Positions 9,520-19,058 of a stretch of 64,000 nucleotides of DNA are shown here, piece after piece. How positions within the stretch are numbered: the stretch's first letter is position 1; every line of letters begins with the position of its first letter. The position numbers and the translations under genes were made by a program. The notes beneath the pieces are model-generated. The model saw only the letters and a list, made by a program, of their open reading frames with translations. It had not been told where the DNA came from and made no database searches. Source of the stretch: an uncultured Colwellia sp. (GTDB lineage: Bacteria > Pseudomonadota > Gammaproteobacteria > Enterobacterales > Alteromonadaceae); contig CAJXYE010000013.1 in the NCBI GenBank assembly GCA_913063325.1, positions 26,760-90,759 of the forward strand. Reading direction: 5' to 3'.

Positions 9520-12423
9520 ATGAGCATGATTAAAACGAATAAAAACGGGAGTAATTTTATCGGCAATAAAGTTATTGAAACCGAGAATAAATCGAGGCCA
9601 TTTTATCAATATTTTTCTGCATACCTTATGGCAGCATTTCTACTTGTTGTTGTTGCACTATCTTCTGGACTATTCATATTATCTCAACAAACTAAGTCAT
9701 CTCAAGCGCTAATAACAGAACAGCTTCTACCGTTACAAGCGAAACTTTTGCAACAAGCCTACTTAATTAATACTAATAAGCTCATTGATGACATATTAAG
9801 AAATGGTAATGAGCATGACTTTATTAGCTTGCAACAAGCGCTTTTTCTACAAAGTGAAAAATTATCATCACTTAATCCTCAGTATAAAACGACTTATCAA
9901 CAATGGTTTCGTAACAATATTATTACTACGAATCTAATTACAGCTATTAAATCAAATCATGAAGATAATGAGTTATTAAAGAATAAAGTATTAATTCAAC
10001 TTGATACTTTACTTGATAGCATAAAAATACAATTACGTAGTCTGAAAACCACCTCTGACCATGCCATCCTATTATCTCAAGTAGAACGCCAACTAGCTAA
10101 CATTGTGGCAATGCTTAATCCCTTGAGTTTACAAACTCCACTTGCAACCTTTGAGCAACTAAATAATCAAATTGATGCAGCTTTGATGACTGATTACTCA
10201 AAAAAACTGGCTAATCAGCAATATGAAAGCCAAAGAATGGCTGATATTGTCAGAGACTTTATTCGTTTTGAAGACATGATATTAAAAAGTAAAATATTAT
10301 CTAAATGGCAAAAAAAATTGCAGTTAATGCATGACTATCAACAACAACTTGTTGCTCAAAAATTGCAGTTGAAAAATATTTTTGATGATTTATCACACCA
10401 TATAAAAAGTGAAAATTCACCAAATAGTGATGATGTAATAACTAATGCACAGGTCAAATCGGCAAGCCAATTATCCCTATGGATATTTGTTTTATTTTCT
10501 TTTACCTTGACCTGTGTTGCTGGATTGCTTTGGTTAACTCGAAGACGTATCAAATCTCTTAGTCAACGAGCGGCTACTTTTGTTGAACAGACTTTAAATA
10601 ATGAGCAACCCTCATTACTAACTCAAAGCGAAGGTGATTTTTATGGTGCTGAATTTGAGTTGTTAGTTAAAAAAATACAAGATATAAATTCTCGTCATTA
10701 TAGCGAGTTGGAATTCCTAACGTTGGCCGAAGAAAATCAGGAGCTAGAAGAAAAAATTATTAAAGGTAACGTTAATAAGGAGCAATTAAAACGTGAACTG
10801 GAGTTAGTTGAGTTTAACGCTTTTTCAAAATCAGAGTCACAATTATTACTTGAGCAACAGCGTTGTAAAGCACTTTATGTAGGCGCTATAAAGCAATTAG
10901 TATTATTAGGAAGTGGCGCAGTTACCACAATAAGTACAGACAGTGAAGATAGCGTGAGCACTGAGAGTAATTATTTATATTATGCTCATCTTCAAGGTCG
11001 AGATTTAGTAAGAAAATTGAGACAAGCGAGTTGTTATCGATACTTACAAAGTAGTGATGCAGTACTGACGTTAAGTGATATAAACCTTGCTGCTCATATA
11101 CAAGGAATTTTATTTAATTTAGGCAATAAATTATTTATTTGTAAAAATAAAATATTGTTGACCATTGATGACAAAATTCTTACCGAGGCTCACCTAGATG
11201 CAGAGTTATTTTCTGAACTGCTTAGAGTTTTTATCAGACTGTTATTCTCTCAACAAACGGATATACAGTTAACGTTAAGCTTAACCCTGGTTGATAAAAA
11301 TAATGGTCAACAAAAAATATCTTTTCGTGGTGAAATTCAAAGTAAAGGTAGAACAGTACCATTGCCAGAATCACTACAAACTTTTAATGATGAAAGCTCG
11401 AAGCAAAGTGAACTAGGCGATTACTTTAACACCTTATTACGATATCAGCACGGTGAGGATGTTAACAGAAAAGTCACAGATAATGGCTACCAGCTTAGTT
11501 TTACTCTACCGCTAGCGATTACTTGCAATCAGCAAGAACAAGGTTATCCTATACTGTCATTTCCGGGGCATTTAGCTGATATTGAAAAAATTCGTGTAAA
11601 GTTATCTGCTAAATATATTTCTATGCCTATCGAAGTATTGCTTGGTGTAAAGTCACCTGAAAAATATCAGCGCTTGCAACAATTATTGCAAAGTATGGGA
11701 TTACAAATTACCTTTGTTACCTGCGAGCGGATGTTACAAAAAAGATGGAGAAGTGGTCGTTTTGCTGTGTTGATGACAGAATTAGATTGTCAGCCTTTCA
11801 CGACTTTTATTATTGATGAAAATGAGCAACCTTCTGATCGAGTAGCCTTAGCACGAGGCGTTTTTAAGTTAATAAATGCTGTAGATATTAGCCAAAAAAC
11901 AGTTGGATATTCTCACTGGATTACTGGACAGTTAAATGCTCAAAGTGCCGTAAGTGAATTAACAACGATAATGTTGCCATGGATAAAAGAACAAAAGAGT
12001 GAGAGTGTACTCTTTACCAAAGTAACTCGTGCTAATGTTACTGAAGAGCATATTAATGCGGAAATCTTAGCAGAAAAACCATCAGCAAGTTTCAATTTTG
12101 AGCGCTATATAAAACATCAAGGCTCTGTTGAATTAGCTATTTTTATGATCCAAGAATATACTACCGAAAATACCTTGTTGGTTGAACAGTTATGCCAAGA
12201 ATTTAAGGATAATAATACTAAAAAAATTGAGGTGACTATCCAAAAATTATTGGTTAATAGTCAAATACTCGCAGCAGAAAATTTATTGAATCTATGCCAG
12301 GCTTGGCGAAAATTACTGACTACTCAAGCAGTAGATAGCAGTGATAAAGTACAAATAAGTTTATTGTCTGAAACAAAAGAAGCGGTACAAAATATCAAAC
12401 AGTATGCTGATTTGGTCGCCTAA
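9520..12423 (+). CDS. Membrane protein with the layout of a hybrid sensor kinase but degenerate domains
   Basis: A 967-residue protein. Transmembrane helices at about 32-55 and 316-340 enclose an extracytoplasmic helical domain of about 260 residues. A HAMP-like linker and a coiled coil (about 395-440) follow. Residues about 520-670 have the pattern of a histidine-kinase ATPase domain but lack recognisable N and G boxes. Residues about 690-780 look like a receiver with no clear acceptor Asp. The end resembles an Hpt domain in which the expected His is Gln908 (TIQKLLVNSQILAAENL). No H-box was found. This suggests a BarA/TorS-like scaffold that has lost phosphotransfer and may now act by binding. 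The domain assignments are by eye and need profile or structure searches. The gene appears to stand alone upstream of a DUF1289 gene. Confidence 0.55.
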   Translation: MSMIKTNKNGSNFIGNKVIETENKSRPFYQYFSAYLMAAFLLVVVALSSGLFILSQQTKSSQALITEQLLPLQAKLLQQAYLINTNKLIDDILRNGNEHDFISLQQALFLQSEKLSSLNPQYKTTYQQWFRNNIITTNLITAIKSNHEDNELLKNKVLIQLDTLLDSIKIQLRSLKTTSDHAILLSQVERQLANIVAMLNPLSLQTPLATFEQLNNQIDAALMTDYSKKLANQQYESQRMADIVRDFIRFEDMILKSKILSKWQKKLQLMHDYQQQLVAQKLQLKNIFDDLSHHIKSENSPNSDDVITNAQVKSASQLSLWIFVLFSFTLTCVAGLLWLTRRRIKSLSQRAATFVEQTLNNEQPSLLTQSEGDFYGAEFELLVKKIQDINSRHYSELEFLTLAEENQELEEKIIKGNVNKEQLKRELELVEFNAFSKSESQLLLEQQRCKALYVGAIKQLVLLGSGAVTTISTDSEDSVSTESNYLYYAHLQGRDLVRKLRQASCYRYLQSSDAVLTLSDINLAAHIQGILFNLGNKLFICKNKILLTIDDKILTEAHLDAELFSELLRVFIRLLFSQQTDIQLTLSLTLVDKNNGQQKISFRGEIQSKGRTVPLPESLQTFNDESSKQSELGDYFNTLLRYQHGEDVNRKVTDNGYQLSFTLPLAITCNQQEQGYPILSFPGHLADIEKIRVKLSAKYISMPIEVLLGVKSPEKYQRLQQLLQSMGLQITFVTCERMLQKRWRSGRFAVLMTELDCQPFTTFIIDENEQPSDRVALARGVFKLINAVDISQKTVGYSHWITGQLNAQSAVSELTTIMLPWIKEQKSESVLFTKVTRANVTEEHINAEILAEKPSASFNFERYIKHQGSVELAIFMIQEYTTENTLLVEQLCQEFKDNNTKKIEVTIQKLLVNSQILAAENLLNLCQAWRKLLTTQAVDSSDKVQISLLSETKEAVQNIKQYADLVA

Positions 12424-12463
12424 TTTATTGAGTCGATTCATTTAAAAGCTTTTAGGGATTATC

Positions 12464-12667
12464 TTGAATAACAAAAATCAAATAAAGTTAACTGATAGCC
12501 CATGTGTGCGTAATTGCTGCTTAGATGGTGATGATCTTTGCTTAGGGTGTTTTCGTTACATTGATGAGATAATCGCTTGGCGAGGTTACTCGAGTGAAGA
12601 AAAGCAGCAAGTGACGGTTTTGTGCCAAGAAAGGCGCGAAAAAAACCAGAATAAACCAAACAGCTAG
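12464..12667 (+). CDS. DUF1289 family small cysteine-rich protein
   Basis: A 67-residue protein with the DUF1289 pattern: SPCVRNCCLD, then DLCLGCFRYIDEIIAW, then a basic tail. The paired cysteines (C-x3-C and C-x2-C) suggest a metal or iron-sulfur site, but the role is unknown. The start is TTG, supported by AGGGA five bases upstream and by the lack of an in-frame ATG before the cysteines. It follows the sensor-like gene by 40 bp and could be cotranscribed. Confidence 0.8.
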   Translation: MNNKNQIKLTDSPCVRNCCLDGDDLCLGCFRYIDEIIAWRGYSSEEKQQVTVLCQERREKNQNKPNS

Positions 12668-12756
12668 GGTATGTAGTAGATACGTTACTGCATACCTTTA
12701 CTGAAATATAAGCTCTGCCAATTGAATTAATAATCGAACTTAAAAAAGGACTTTTT

Positions 12757-13278
12757 GTGATTAATAAGAAAACACTGAAATCAATACTCACCTTTACCGA
12801 GAACCAGCATGCAGCGCCTAGTTTTTTTGCTATTTATATTCTTACTTGGCTTGTTTGGCATAATCAGCTACTTGTTGATTTGATTAATGCCCAAGGCGAT
12901 TTTTTCACGAAAGTATCAACCTCTTTAACGTCGTTTGAAGAAAATCAATATCTAGTCGTGCTCTTGTTAACTTGCATCATTTTTCTTGGTCGTTTGATGT
13001 TCAATTATATTAGCTTTAAATCTAGAGAGCTTTTAAATTCAGCGGATGATGATTTTGCTAATGCGCGAGACGATCAAAAGTTTGCTAAAAATAGCGATGT
13101 TGCTAATATCATGACTGTGCTGACCAAAACTAAGCAGCAGCTGGTAGAGAGTAAAGCAAAAGAGAAAAAAGCAACATCAGAAAAAAATGATGCGATAAGA
13201 AACTTATTAAAACTTCAACATGAGCTAGACGAAGCTAGAGCCGATATTGAAATGTTCAATAAAGTAAAAGCCAGCTAA
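12757..13278 (+). CDS. Membrane protein with C-terminal coiled coil, unknown function
   Basis: A 173-residue protein not recognised as any named family. Two hydrophobic segments (about residues 20-40 and 65-85) span a short loop. They are followed by a charged region of about 75 residues with heptad character (TKTKQQLVESKAKEKKA, then NLLKLQHELDEARADIEMF). It probably sits in the inner membrane with a cytoplasmic coiled coil. The start is GTG with an AAGGA ribosome site seven bases upstream. It converges with queG across a long palindrome. Length and codon use are consistent with a real gene. Confidence 0.65.
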   Translation: MINKKTLKSILTFTENQHAAPSFFAIYILTWLVWHNQLLVDLINAQGDFFTKVSTSLTSFEENQYLVVLLLTCIIFLGRLMFNYISFKSRELLNSADDDFANARDDQKFAKNSDVANIMTVLTKTKQQLVESKAKEKKATSEKNDAIRNLLKLQHELDEARADIEMFNKVKAS

Positions 13279-13290
13279 TACCTTGGGTAT

Positions 13291-13322
13291 AACCATTCTG
13301 ATTTAGCTAAATTAGAATGGTT
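13291..13322. terminator. Palindrome between converging genes
   Basis: AACCATTCT and AGAATGGTT are the outer arms of a 32-bp palindrome with the inner perfect palindrome ATTTAGCTAAAT and a single G/T mismatch on each side. It sits between the converging genes ending at 13278 and 13327, so it could serve both as a terminator, although T-runs are short. Confidence 0.55.
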
Positions 13323-13326
13323 TGGG

Positions 13327-14529
13327 TTAAGCATCCCTAGTCAGACCTTTTTCAACTGAGCGGATCAAGCGTAGTGTTAATCTATGGTTTTGTGCTTGCT
13401 CTGCGGCAACTTTATCACTCAACATTTTCTTAGTATTCTGTTGCGTGAGTGCCCAGTTAATATGTTCAACAACAAGCTCACTTGCCTCGGATAATCTTTC
13501 GGTTAATGCCGCCACAATACTATCACTATAAGGAGCATTACCTAAGGCGACTGCAATATTACGTAGCCAACTTTGAAAACCAATACGCCTAATTGGTGAC
13601 CCTTGCAAGGTATTAAGAAAGTAATCTTCTGACCACGCGAATAATTCAAGTAAGCTGATATCATCAAGGTTATTTCTTGCCTGAAAGTCATCAACAAGGC
13701 TGAGCTTAGCGTATTTATTCCAAGGACAAATGAGTTGGCAATCATCACAACCATAAATACGATTACCCATTAAAGGTCTTAACTCTTCGGGTATGGCATC
13801 GGGTGATTCAATAGTGAAGTAAGAAATGCACCTTCTAGCATCAACAGTATAAGGCTCGACTATCGCCTTGGTCGGGCAAATTTTAATGCAGGCGACACAA
13901 GTACCACAATCATTGCTCTTAGTCTCTGTTTCAATAGCCTTAATCGCATTAACACTATATTCATTGCTACTTACTGGTAGCGGAATATCAACAAAGAGTT
14001 CACCAAGAAAAAACCATGAGCCGGCTTCTTTATTAATTAATAATGTATGCTTTCCGGCCCAGCCTAAGCCAGCTTTTTCTGCTAGTGGTCTTTCCATTAC
14101 CGGCGCTGAATCAACAAATGGACGGCAATTAAAATCACTGCAATGTTCGGCTATTTTTTTGCCTAATTGCTGTAAGCGTTTACGCATTAATTTATGATAA
14201 TCACGGCCTAATGCATATCGGCTGATATACGCTTTATTTTTATCTTTTAGAATGCTCGAAAACTTAGCATTTTGTGGTAGGTAATCTAAACGTACGCTTA
14301 TTACTCTAATGGTACCGGGCACTAATTCTGCAGGTCTAGCACGCATTAAACCATGGCGCGCCATATAATCCATATTGCCGTGGTAATTATTGGATAACCA
14401 ACGTTCTAATACACTTTCATGAGCTGATAAGTCAATATCACTAATGCCTAGATCAGAGAAACCCAATTCTCTTCCCCAACATTTTATTTTTTCAGCTAAT
14501 TCTTGATAGTTGATAGGAGACATTGTCAT
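13327..14529 (-). CDS. queG: Epoxyqueuosine reductase QueG
   Basis: A 400-residue cobalamin-dependent iron-sulfur enzyme that carries out the last step of queuosine synthesis, reducing epoxyqueuosine to queuosine in tRNA. The N-terminal half carries the family signatures HGNMDYMARH and YALGRDYHKLMRKRL. Two 4Fe-4S clusters are indicated by CGTCVACIKICP and CDDCQLICPWN in the middle, and HEAT-like helices follow. It is slightly longer than E. coli QueG (379 residues). As in E. coli it is divergent from the tsaE-amiB-mutL group, but the intervening nnr gene is absent. Confidence 0.95.
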   Translation of the reverse strand: MTMSPINYQELAEKIKCWGRELGFSDLGISDIDLSAHESVLERWLSNNYHGNMDYMARHGLMRARPAELVPGTIRVISVRLDYLPQNAKFSSILKDKNKAYISRYALGRDYHKLMRKRLQQLGKKIAEHCSDFNCRPFVDSAPVMERPLAEKAGLGWAGKHTLLINKEAGSWFFLGELFVDIPLPVSSNEYSVNAIKAIETETKSNDCGTCVACIKICPTKAIVEPYTVDARRCISYFTIESPDAIPEELRPLMGNRIYGCDDCQLICPWNKYAKLSLVDDFQARNNLDDISLLELFAWSEDYFLNTLQGSPIRRIGFQSWLRNIAVALGNAPYSDSIVAALTERLSEASELVVEHINWALTQQNTKKMLSDKVAAEQAQNHRLTLRLIRSVEKGLTRDA

Positions 14530-14644
14530 AAAATAAAGTCGACTTCGGCTCGTTTGTGGAGCCCATTGATAGAGGTTATCGTGATAACCATTAAATTATC
14601 AGCAAGTTTATCACAAAAGGTGCATGTGGCATCAGTACATAGCC

Positions 14645-14924
14645 TTATACCAATTTGATTAAATTTCTTCCCTACTCAGAGCTTTACTCGATGTTCAATA
14701 ACAAGGCAAATTCGTTTCGGTTTAGTCACTCTAAATCAAATGAATTTAACGAAGTTAGTGGGCGTCGAGTAAGCTCCCAAGGGCGAGTACCTAATAAAAG
14801 GCAAAGGCTTATATGCAGCGTTATTGATTTCGAGAAGGGAATAACCACTCTCGTCAATCAATGCCTTGCCTTTAAGCCTTTTAATTCTCGCTGAGTGGGA
14901 AAGAACTTAATCAACTTGGTATTA
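14645..14924. repeat. MITE-like repeat, family A, copy 1
   Basis: A 280-bp element bounded by imperfect terminal inverted repeats of about 36 bp: left TTATACCAATTTGATTAAAT, right reading as TAATACCAAGTTGATTAAGT on the other strand. It is nearly identical over its length to the element at 30770-31038. The small open frame inside it (14655-14894) is an accident of the repeat. A 13-bp inverted repeat (14923-14935 with 14961-14973, one mismatch) abuts its right end. The rest of the 14530-15223 gap has no recognisable gene. Confidence 0.85.
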
Positions 14925-15223
14925 CCAAATCTTGATAAACGCAGTGAATGTTGCGCGATGTCAAGATATGGTAATGTATTAGGTTAAGCCGAGTGTAAAT
15001 GTATAGATTATTAATAACTCAGATAAGACAGCTGTGGCTTTGGCAATATGGGTTATGAATTAAGTAGAATTTATAATGCAAAAGAGCAATAATTTTAGCC
15101 AAGATGCTTGGCAGCATATATTCACAGCGCTGTAGCTGATAATATAGCCAATAAGAATGGTCAGTGTGAATGCATTCTGTCATTAACATCCTAACGTAAT
15201 CGAAATAAGCATAGAAAATCAAA

Positions 15224-15712
15224 ATGAAGCAATTAGAATATTTTTTACCTGATGAAGCGGCCACCATTGCTATTGGTTCTGGCTTGGCAGAAGTTCTGAA
15301 AAGTGCAACAGTTCAACAATCATTAGTCGTTTATCTTAACGGTGATTTAGGTGCAGGTAAAACTACCCTTACCCGAGGTTTTGTAAGAGGTATGGGACAC
15401 GTAGGCAATGTAAAAAGCCCTACGTACACCTTAGTTGAACCCTATGAGTTAGCTAACTGGCGAATATTTCATTTTGATTTATATCGTCTTGCTGATGCCG
15501 AAGAATTAGAATACATGGGTATAAGGGATTATTTTAATAATGACTGTTGCTGCTTTATTGAATGGCCAGAAAAAGGTACTGGGCTATTGGCTAAAGCGGA
15601 TTTAATCATTAATATAGTTTATCAAGATGAACAAAGAATCATCGAGCTGCAAGCAGAGTCTGATCATGGTGAACAAGTCATGACAGAGCTTGCACAAATT
15701 ATAAAGTTATAA
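15224..15712 (+). CDS. tsaE: tRNA threonylcarbamoyladenosine biosynthesis ATPase TsaE
   Basis: A 162-residue P-loop ATPase that works with TsaB and TsaD to make the universal t6A37 modification in ANN-decoding tRNAs. The Walker A motif GDLGAGKTTLTRG is near residue 42. The family motifs VKSPTYTLVEPYE, FHFDLYRL and EYMGIRDYF, and the ending FIEWPEKG, are all present. Length matches E. coli TsaE (YjeE, 153 residues). It is the first gene of the conserved tsaE-amiB-mutL-miaA-hfq-hflX-hflK-hflC string. No SD of note precedes the ATG. Confidence 0.96.
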   Translation: MKQLEYFLPDEAATIAIGSGLAEVLKSATVQQSLVVYLNGDLGAGKTTLTRGFVRGMGHVGNVKSPTYTLVEPYELANWRIFHFDLYRLADAEELEYMGIRDYFNNDCCCFIEWPEKGTGLLAKADLIINIVYQDEQRIIELQAESDHGEQVMTELAQIIKL

Positions 15713-15729
15713 AAAATTGGGGTAGTTGG

Positions 15730-17064
15730 ATGTATCGGAGAATTCTCCTAGCGATTGTAAAGTTACGTACGTTAAGTTCACTTAGTGTTATTACTTTATC
15801 AATTTTATTTTCGGTGAGTACTTTTGCCGCCAATAGCATTGATGGTATTCGTGTGTGGCCAGCGCCAGAGAATACGCGTATTGTTTTTGATGTTAAGCAA
15901 AAACCTGAATATAAGTACTTTACTCTTACTAATCCTAATCGTTTGGTTATTGATTTTGCCAATACAAAAAACACTGTAGCATTAAAGAATCTTGCTGGTA
16001 ACGACCCTAGGGTTAAGCTTTTTCGTTCAAGCACGAAAAAAGGTAAGACTCGCTTGGTATTAGAATTAGCACAATCTTATCAACTCACCGTTTTCCCTCT
16101 AGCGCCCGCAGGTCAATACGGTCACCGATTAGTACTTGATTTGTATGATAAGAAATCAACTGCAAAAAGTAGTGTTAAAGATAAAAAGAATGTTGGCGAT
16201 ATTATCATCGGTGTTGTTGCTGGTCATGGTGGTGAAGACCCTGGCTCTATTGGCGGTAAAGGCACTTATGAAAAGCGCGTAACTTTAGCGATAGCAAAAA
16301 AATTAGAGAAACTGATTAATAAAGAAAAAGGCATGAAAGCGGTAATGATCCGAACGGGGGATTATTATGTTAATTTAAACCGCCGTACGAGTTTAGCACG
16401 AGAAAAAAATGTAGATTTTCTAGTTTCTATCCATGCAGATGCTTTTCATACGCCGAAGCCTAGTGGTGCCTCGGTATGGGTAGTGAAAAAGAGTAGAGCT
16501 GAGTCAGAGTTAGCTAAATGGCTTGTTAATAGAGAGAAAAAATCAGAATTGCTTGGTGGTGGTGGTGGTGTAATTAAAAATACCTCAGATAGTCATTTAG
16601 CGTTAACCTTAGCAGATATGAGTAAGGAGCATTCTCTAGGCGTTAGTTTTGGTGTCGCTAATAACGTAATAAAAGAGCTTAAAAAAATCACCAAAATGCA
16701 TAAGAAAACCCCTCAAAATGGTAATTTTGCTGTATTAAAGTCTTCAGACATCCCTTCTATTTTGGTTGAAACCGGTTTTATTTCTAATCATAGAGAAGAG
16801 AAAAATTTAACTTGGCCTAAACACCAGCAACGCCTAGCTAATGCGATACATCAGGGAATTAAAAGCCACTTTTTAGCGCATCCATTAACGGGATCGTATT
16901 TTGCTTCGGTTGGCTATAAGAAGCATAAAGTACGCAGTGGCGAATCGCTATCCGTATTGGCTAAACGTTATAATATATCTATGACAAAGCTTAAATCTAT
17001 TAATAACTTAAAGTCTAATTCTTTACAAATTGGCCAAACGTTAAAAATTCCCCGCACCGGATAA
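15730..17064 (+). CDS. amiB: N-acetylmuramoyl-L-alanine amidase AmiB/AmiC type with LysM
   Basis: A 444-residue periplasmic zinc amidase that cleaves septal peptidoglycan for daughter-cell separation, normally activated by EnvC-type LytM factors. A signal peptide (about 1-34) leads into an AMIN domain (about 36-140) for envelope targeting. The Amidase_3 domain (about 157-385) has zinc ligands His166 (AGHGGEDPG), Glu181 and His235 (SIHADAFH), and catalytic Glu347 (VETGFISN). An insert rich in Gly (KSELLGGGGG) lies where the autoinhibitory helix is expected. A C-terminal LysM (about 399-441) binds glycan strands. The position between tsaE and mutL supports amiB; the gene is 17 bp after tsaE. 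Confidence 0.95.
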   Translation: MYRRILLAIVKLRTLSSLSVITLSILFSVSTFAANSIDGIRVWPAPENTRIVFDVKQKPEYKYFTLTNPNRLVIDFANTKNTVALKNLAGNDPRVKLFRSSTKKGKTRLVLELAQSYQLTVFPLAPAGQYGHRLVLDLYDKKSTAKSSVKDKKNVGDIIIGVVAGHGGEDPGSIGGKGTYEKRVTLAIAKKLEKLINKEKGMKAVMIRTGDYYVNLNRRTSLAREKNVDFLVSIHADAFHTPKPSGASVWVVKKSRAESELAKWLVNREKKSELLGGGGGVIKNTSDSHLALTLADMSKEHSLGVSFGVANNVIKELKKITKMHKKTPQNGNFAVLKSSDIPSILVETGFISNHREEKNLTWPKHQQRLANAIHQGIKSHFLAHPLTGSYFASVGYKKHKVRSGESLSVLAKRYNISMTKLKSINNLKSNSLQIGQTLKIPRTG

Positions 17065-17070
17065 GTCCCT

Positions 17071-19032
17071 ATGAGTATTTCTATATTACCTGCACGCTTG
17101 GCTAACCAAATTGCCGCTGGTGAAGTGGTCGAACGGCCAGCATCAGTTATCAAAGAGCTGATTGAAAATAGTTTAGATGCAGGTGCAACATCAATTTACA
17201 TTGATGTTGATAAAGGCGGTATAAAAAAAATAAAAATTACTGATAATGGTCATGGCATTGTTAAAGATGAATTAACCTTGGCATTAAGCCGGCATGCAAC
17301 CAGTAAAATTAAAAACTTGAGTGACTTAGAGGCTATTGATAGCTTAGGCTTTCGTGGTGAAGCATTAGCCAGTATAAGTTCGGTTGCCCGATTGACGTTA
17401 ACTTCTAAACCCAAGGCACAAGCAACTGCTTGGCAAGCGATTGCCGAAGGTCGTGATATGTCAGTCAATATAAAGCCGGCTGCTCATCCCGACGGCACAA
17501 GTATTGAAGTACTCGATTTATTTTTTAATACACCCGCTAGACGAAAGTTCTTACGGACAGAAAAAACAGAATTTAATCATATTGATGAAGTGGTACGCCG
17601 TATTGCACTTGCCCACTTTGAAGTGAGCTTCATTTTAACGCATAACGGTAATACTGTTCGCCAATACCGTATGGCGAGTACGCATGCACAATCTACTAAA
17701 CGTGTTGCCATGGTTTGTGGTCCAAAGTTTATTGAACATGCTGTTGAGGTCGATTGTCCACATGACAGTATGACGCTATCGGGTTGGCTAGCAAAACCGA
17801 GCTTCTCACGTAGTCAAAATGATCTTTGTTATAGTTATGTCAATGGCCGAATGATGCGTGATAAATTAATTAATCATGCTATTCGTCAAGCGTATGCCGA
17901 TTTACTACCACCGGATACTTACCCAGCTTTTGTACTGTTTTTACAACTCGACCATCGAGAAGTGGATGTCAATGTTCATCCATCTAAACATGAAGTACGT
18001 TTTCATCAAAGTCGCTATGTGCATGACTTTATTTATTCGGTTTGTCATAAAGCATTGACGTCAGCATTAGCCGGCGAAGAACTCTTTATTGCACCGGATA
18101 GTGACCTTGCGTTAGCACCTGAGCAATCCTATTCCTCTATTGATAAAAATGAAATACAAGCCGGTAATTCAACAGCGACTAGTAATTCATCAGCAAACTA
18201 TCAGCGTGCGGATTATGTTAGACCATTGCAGCATGTGAATGATGTGAAGAATAGTCAATCGAGTTATGGTTATAGTGGCAATACTCAGCCATCAAAGTCT
18301 ACAGGCATTTCCCCTATTGCAGCAACTAACTATCAAAGCTTGATGACACCTGATACTGATGCTTCAACGCAGGAGATTTTTTCCAGTGACTCTAAGGTCG
18401 AAGTTACGCAGGAGAGCGATATTTTGGGCCTAAGCTCTGCTCACGACAATATTGTATTAAGCATACATCAACCAGGTTATGCACTTTGTAAATTGGCAAG
18501 TGGGGTGAGAGTTTTATCACTTTTTAAGTTAGCAAAAAATACTTACAGTAAACTTGTCGCACAGAGCTGGAAAAAGAAAACTCAGCAAGCCGATTCTGTC
18601 ATCGAAGGTTTGGTCAGTCAGCCCTTGCTATTACCGGTAATGTTAACGCTTTCTGAGCAACAACTAAACTTGGCTTTAATGGAACAAGAAACCTTGACAA
18701 TAGCGGGTATTATTTTTGTTGAGCAAAGTAAAAATAAAATACAAATCAGACAGTTTCCTGCGTTATTACGCGAGCAAGATGTGAGTCATGCATTCATTAC
18801 TATTATTGATGAATTACTCAAAAAATCAGCTGTTAATGAGGGTGAGTCGCTAGATGAAGCAGACTTTCACCAAAGCCTCGGCTTGGCGATGGTTTCATCG
18901 CAATTTGATGAAACACAAACAGATATCCTGTTAAAATTATCGAAAAAATTGTTTAATGAACAACTTAGTCAACAATTACTCTTGAATTCTATCCCTCTTG
19001 ACCTTACATCACATATTAAGCAGTTAGTTTAG
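17071..19032 (+). CDS. mutL: DNA mismatch repair protein MutL
   Basis: A 653-residue GHKL ATPase that links MutS mismatch recognition to strand incision and UvrD. The N-terminal ATPase signatures are intact: [44 protein letters not shown] and [23 protein letters not shown] and [13 protein letters not shown] follow. A low-complexity Ser/Asn/Gln linker covers about 360-450, and the C-terminal dimerisation domain runs from about 455. The metal-binding endonuclease motif of MutL from bacteria without MutH was not seen, which would fit a MutH-dependent system. It begins 6 bp after amiB. Confidence 0.97.
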   Translation: MSISILPARLANQIAAGEVVERPASVIKELIENSLDAGATSIYIDVDKGGIKKIKITDNGHGIVKDELTLALSRHATSKIKNLSDLEAIDSLGFRGEALASISSVARLTLTSKPKAQATAWQAIAEGRDMSVNIKPAAHPDGTSIEVLDLFFNTPARRKFLRTEKTEFNHIDEVVRRIALAHFEVSFILTHNGNTVRQYRMASTHAQSTKRVAMVCGPKFIEHAVEVDCPHDSMTLSGWLAKPSFSRSQNDLCYSYVNGRMMRDKLINHAIRQAYADLLPPDTYPAFVLFLQLDHREVDVNVHPSKHEVRFHQSRYVHDFIYSVCHKALTSALAGEELFIAPDSDLALAPEQSYSSIDKNEIQAGNSTATSNSSANYQRADYVRPLQHVNDVKNSQSSYGYSGNTQPSKSTGISPIAATNYQSLMTPDTDASTQEIFSSDSKVEVTQESDILGLSSAHDNIVLSIHQPGYALCKLASGVRVLSLFKLAKNTYSKLVAQSWKKKTQQADSVIEGLVSQPLLLPVMLTLSEQQLNLALMEQETLTIAGIIFVEQSKNKIQIRQFPALLREQDVSHAFITIIDELLKKSAVNEGESLDEADFHQSLGLAMVSSQFDETQTDILLKLSKKLFNEQLSQQLLLNSIPLDLTSHIKQLV

Positions 19033-19058
19033 TTATTCTAAATAAGAGTTAAGTATTC

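Noticed and set aside
14655..14894. 79-residue plus-strand frame
   Set aside because: It lies wholly inside the family A repeat and the equivalent frame is broken in the other copy.
15019..15267. 82-residue minus-strand frame before tsaE
   Set aside because: It overlaps the tsaE start, has no ribosome site and no recognisable protein features.
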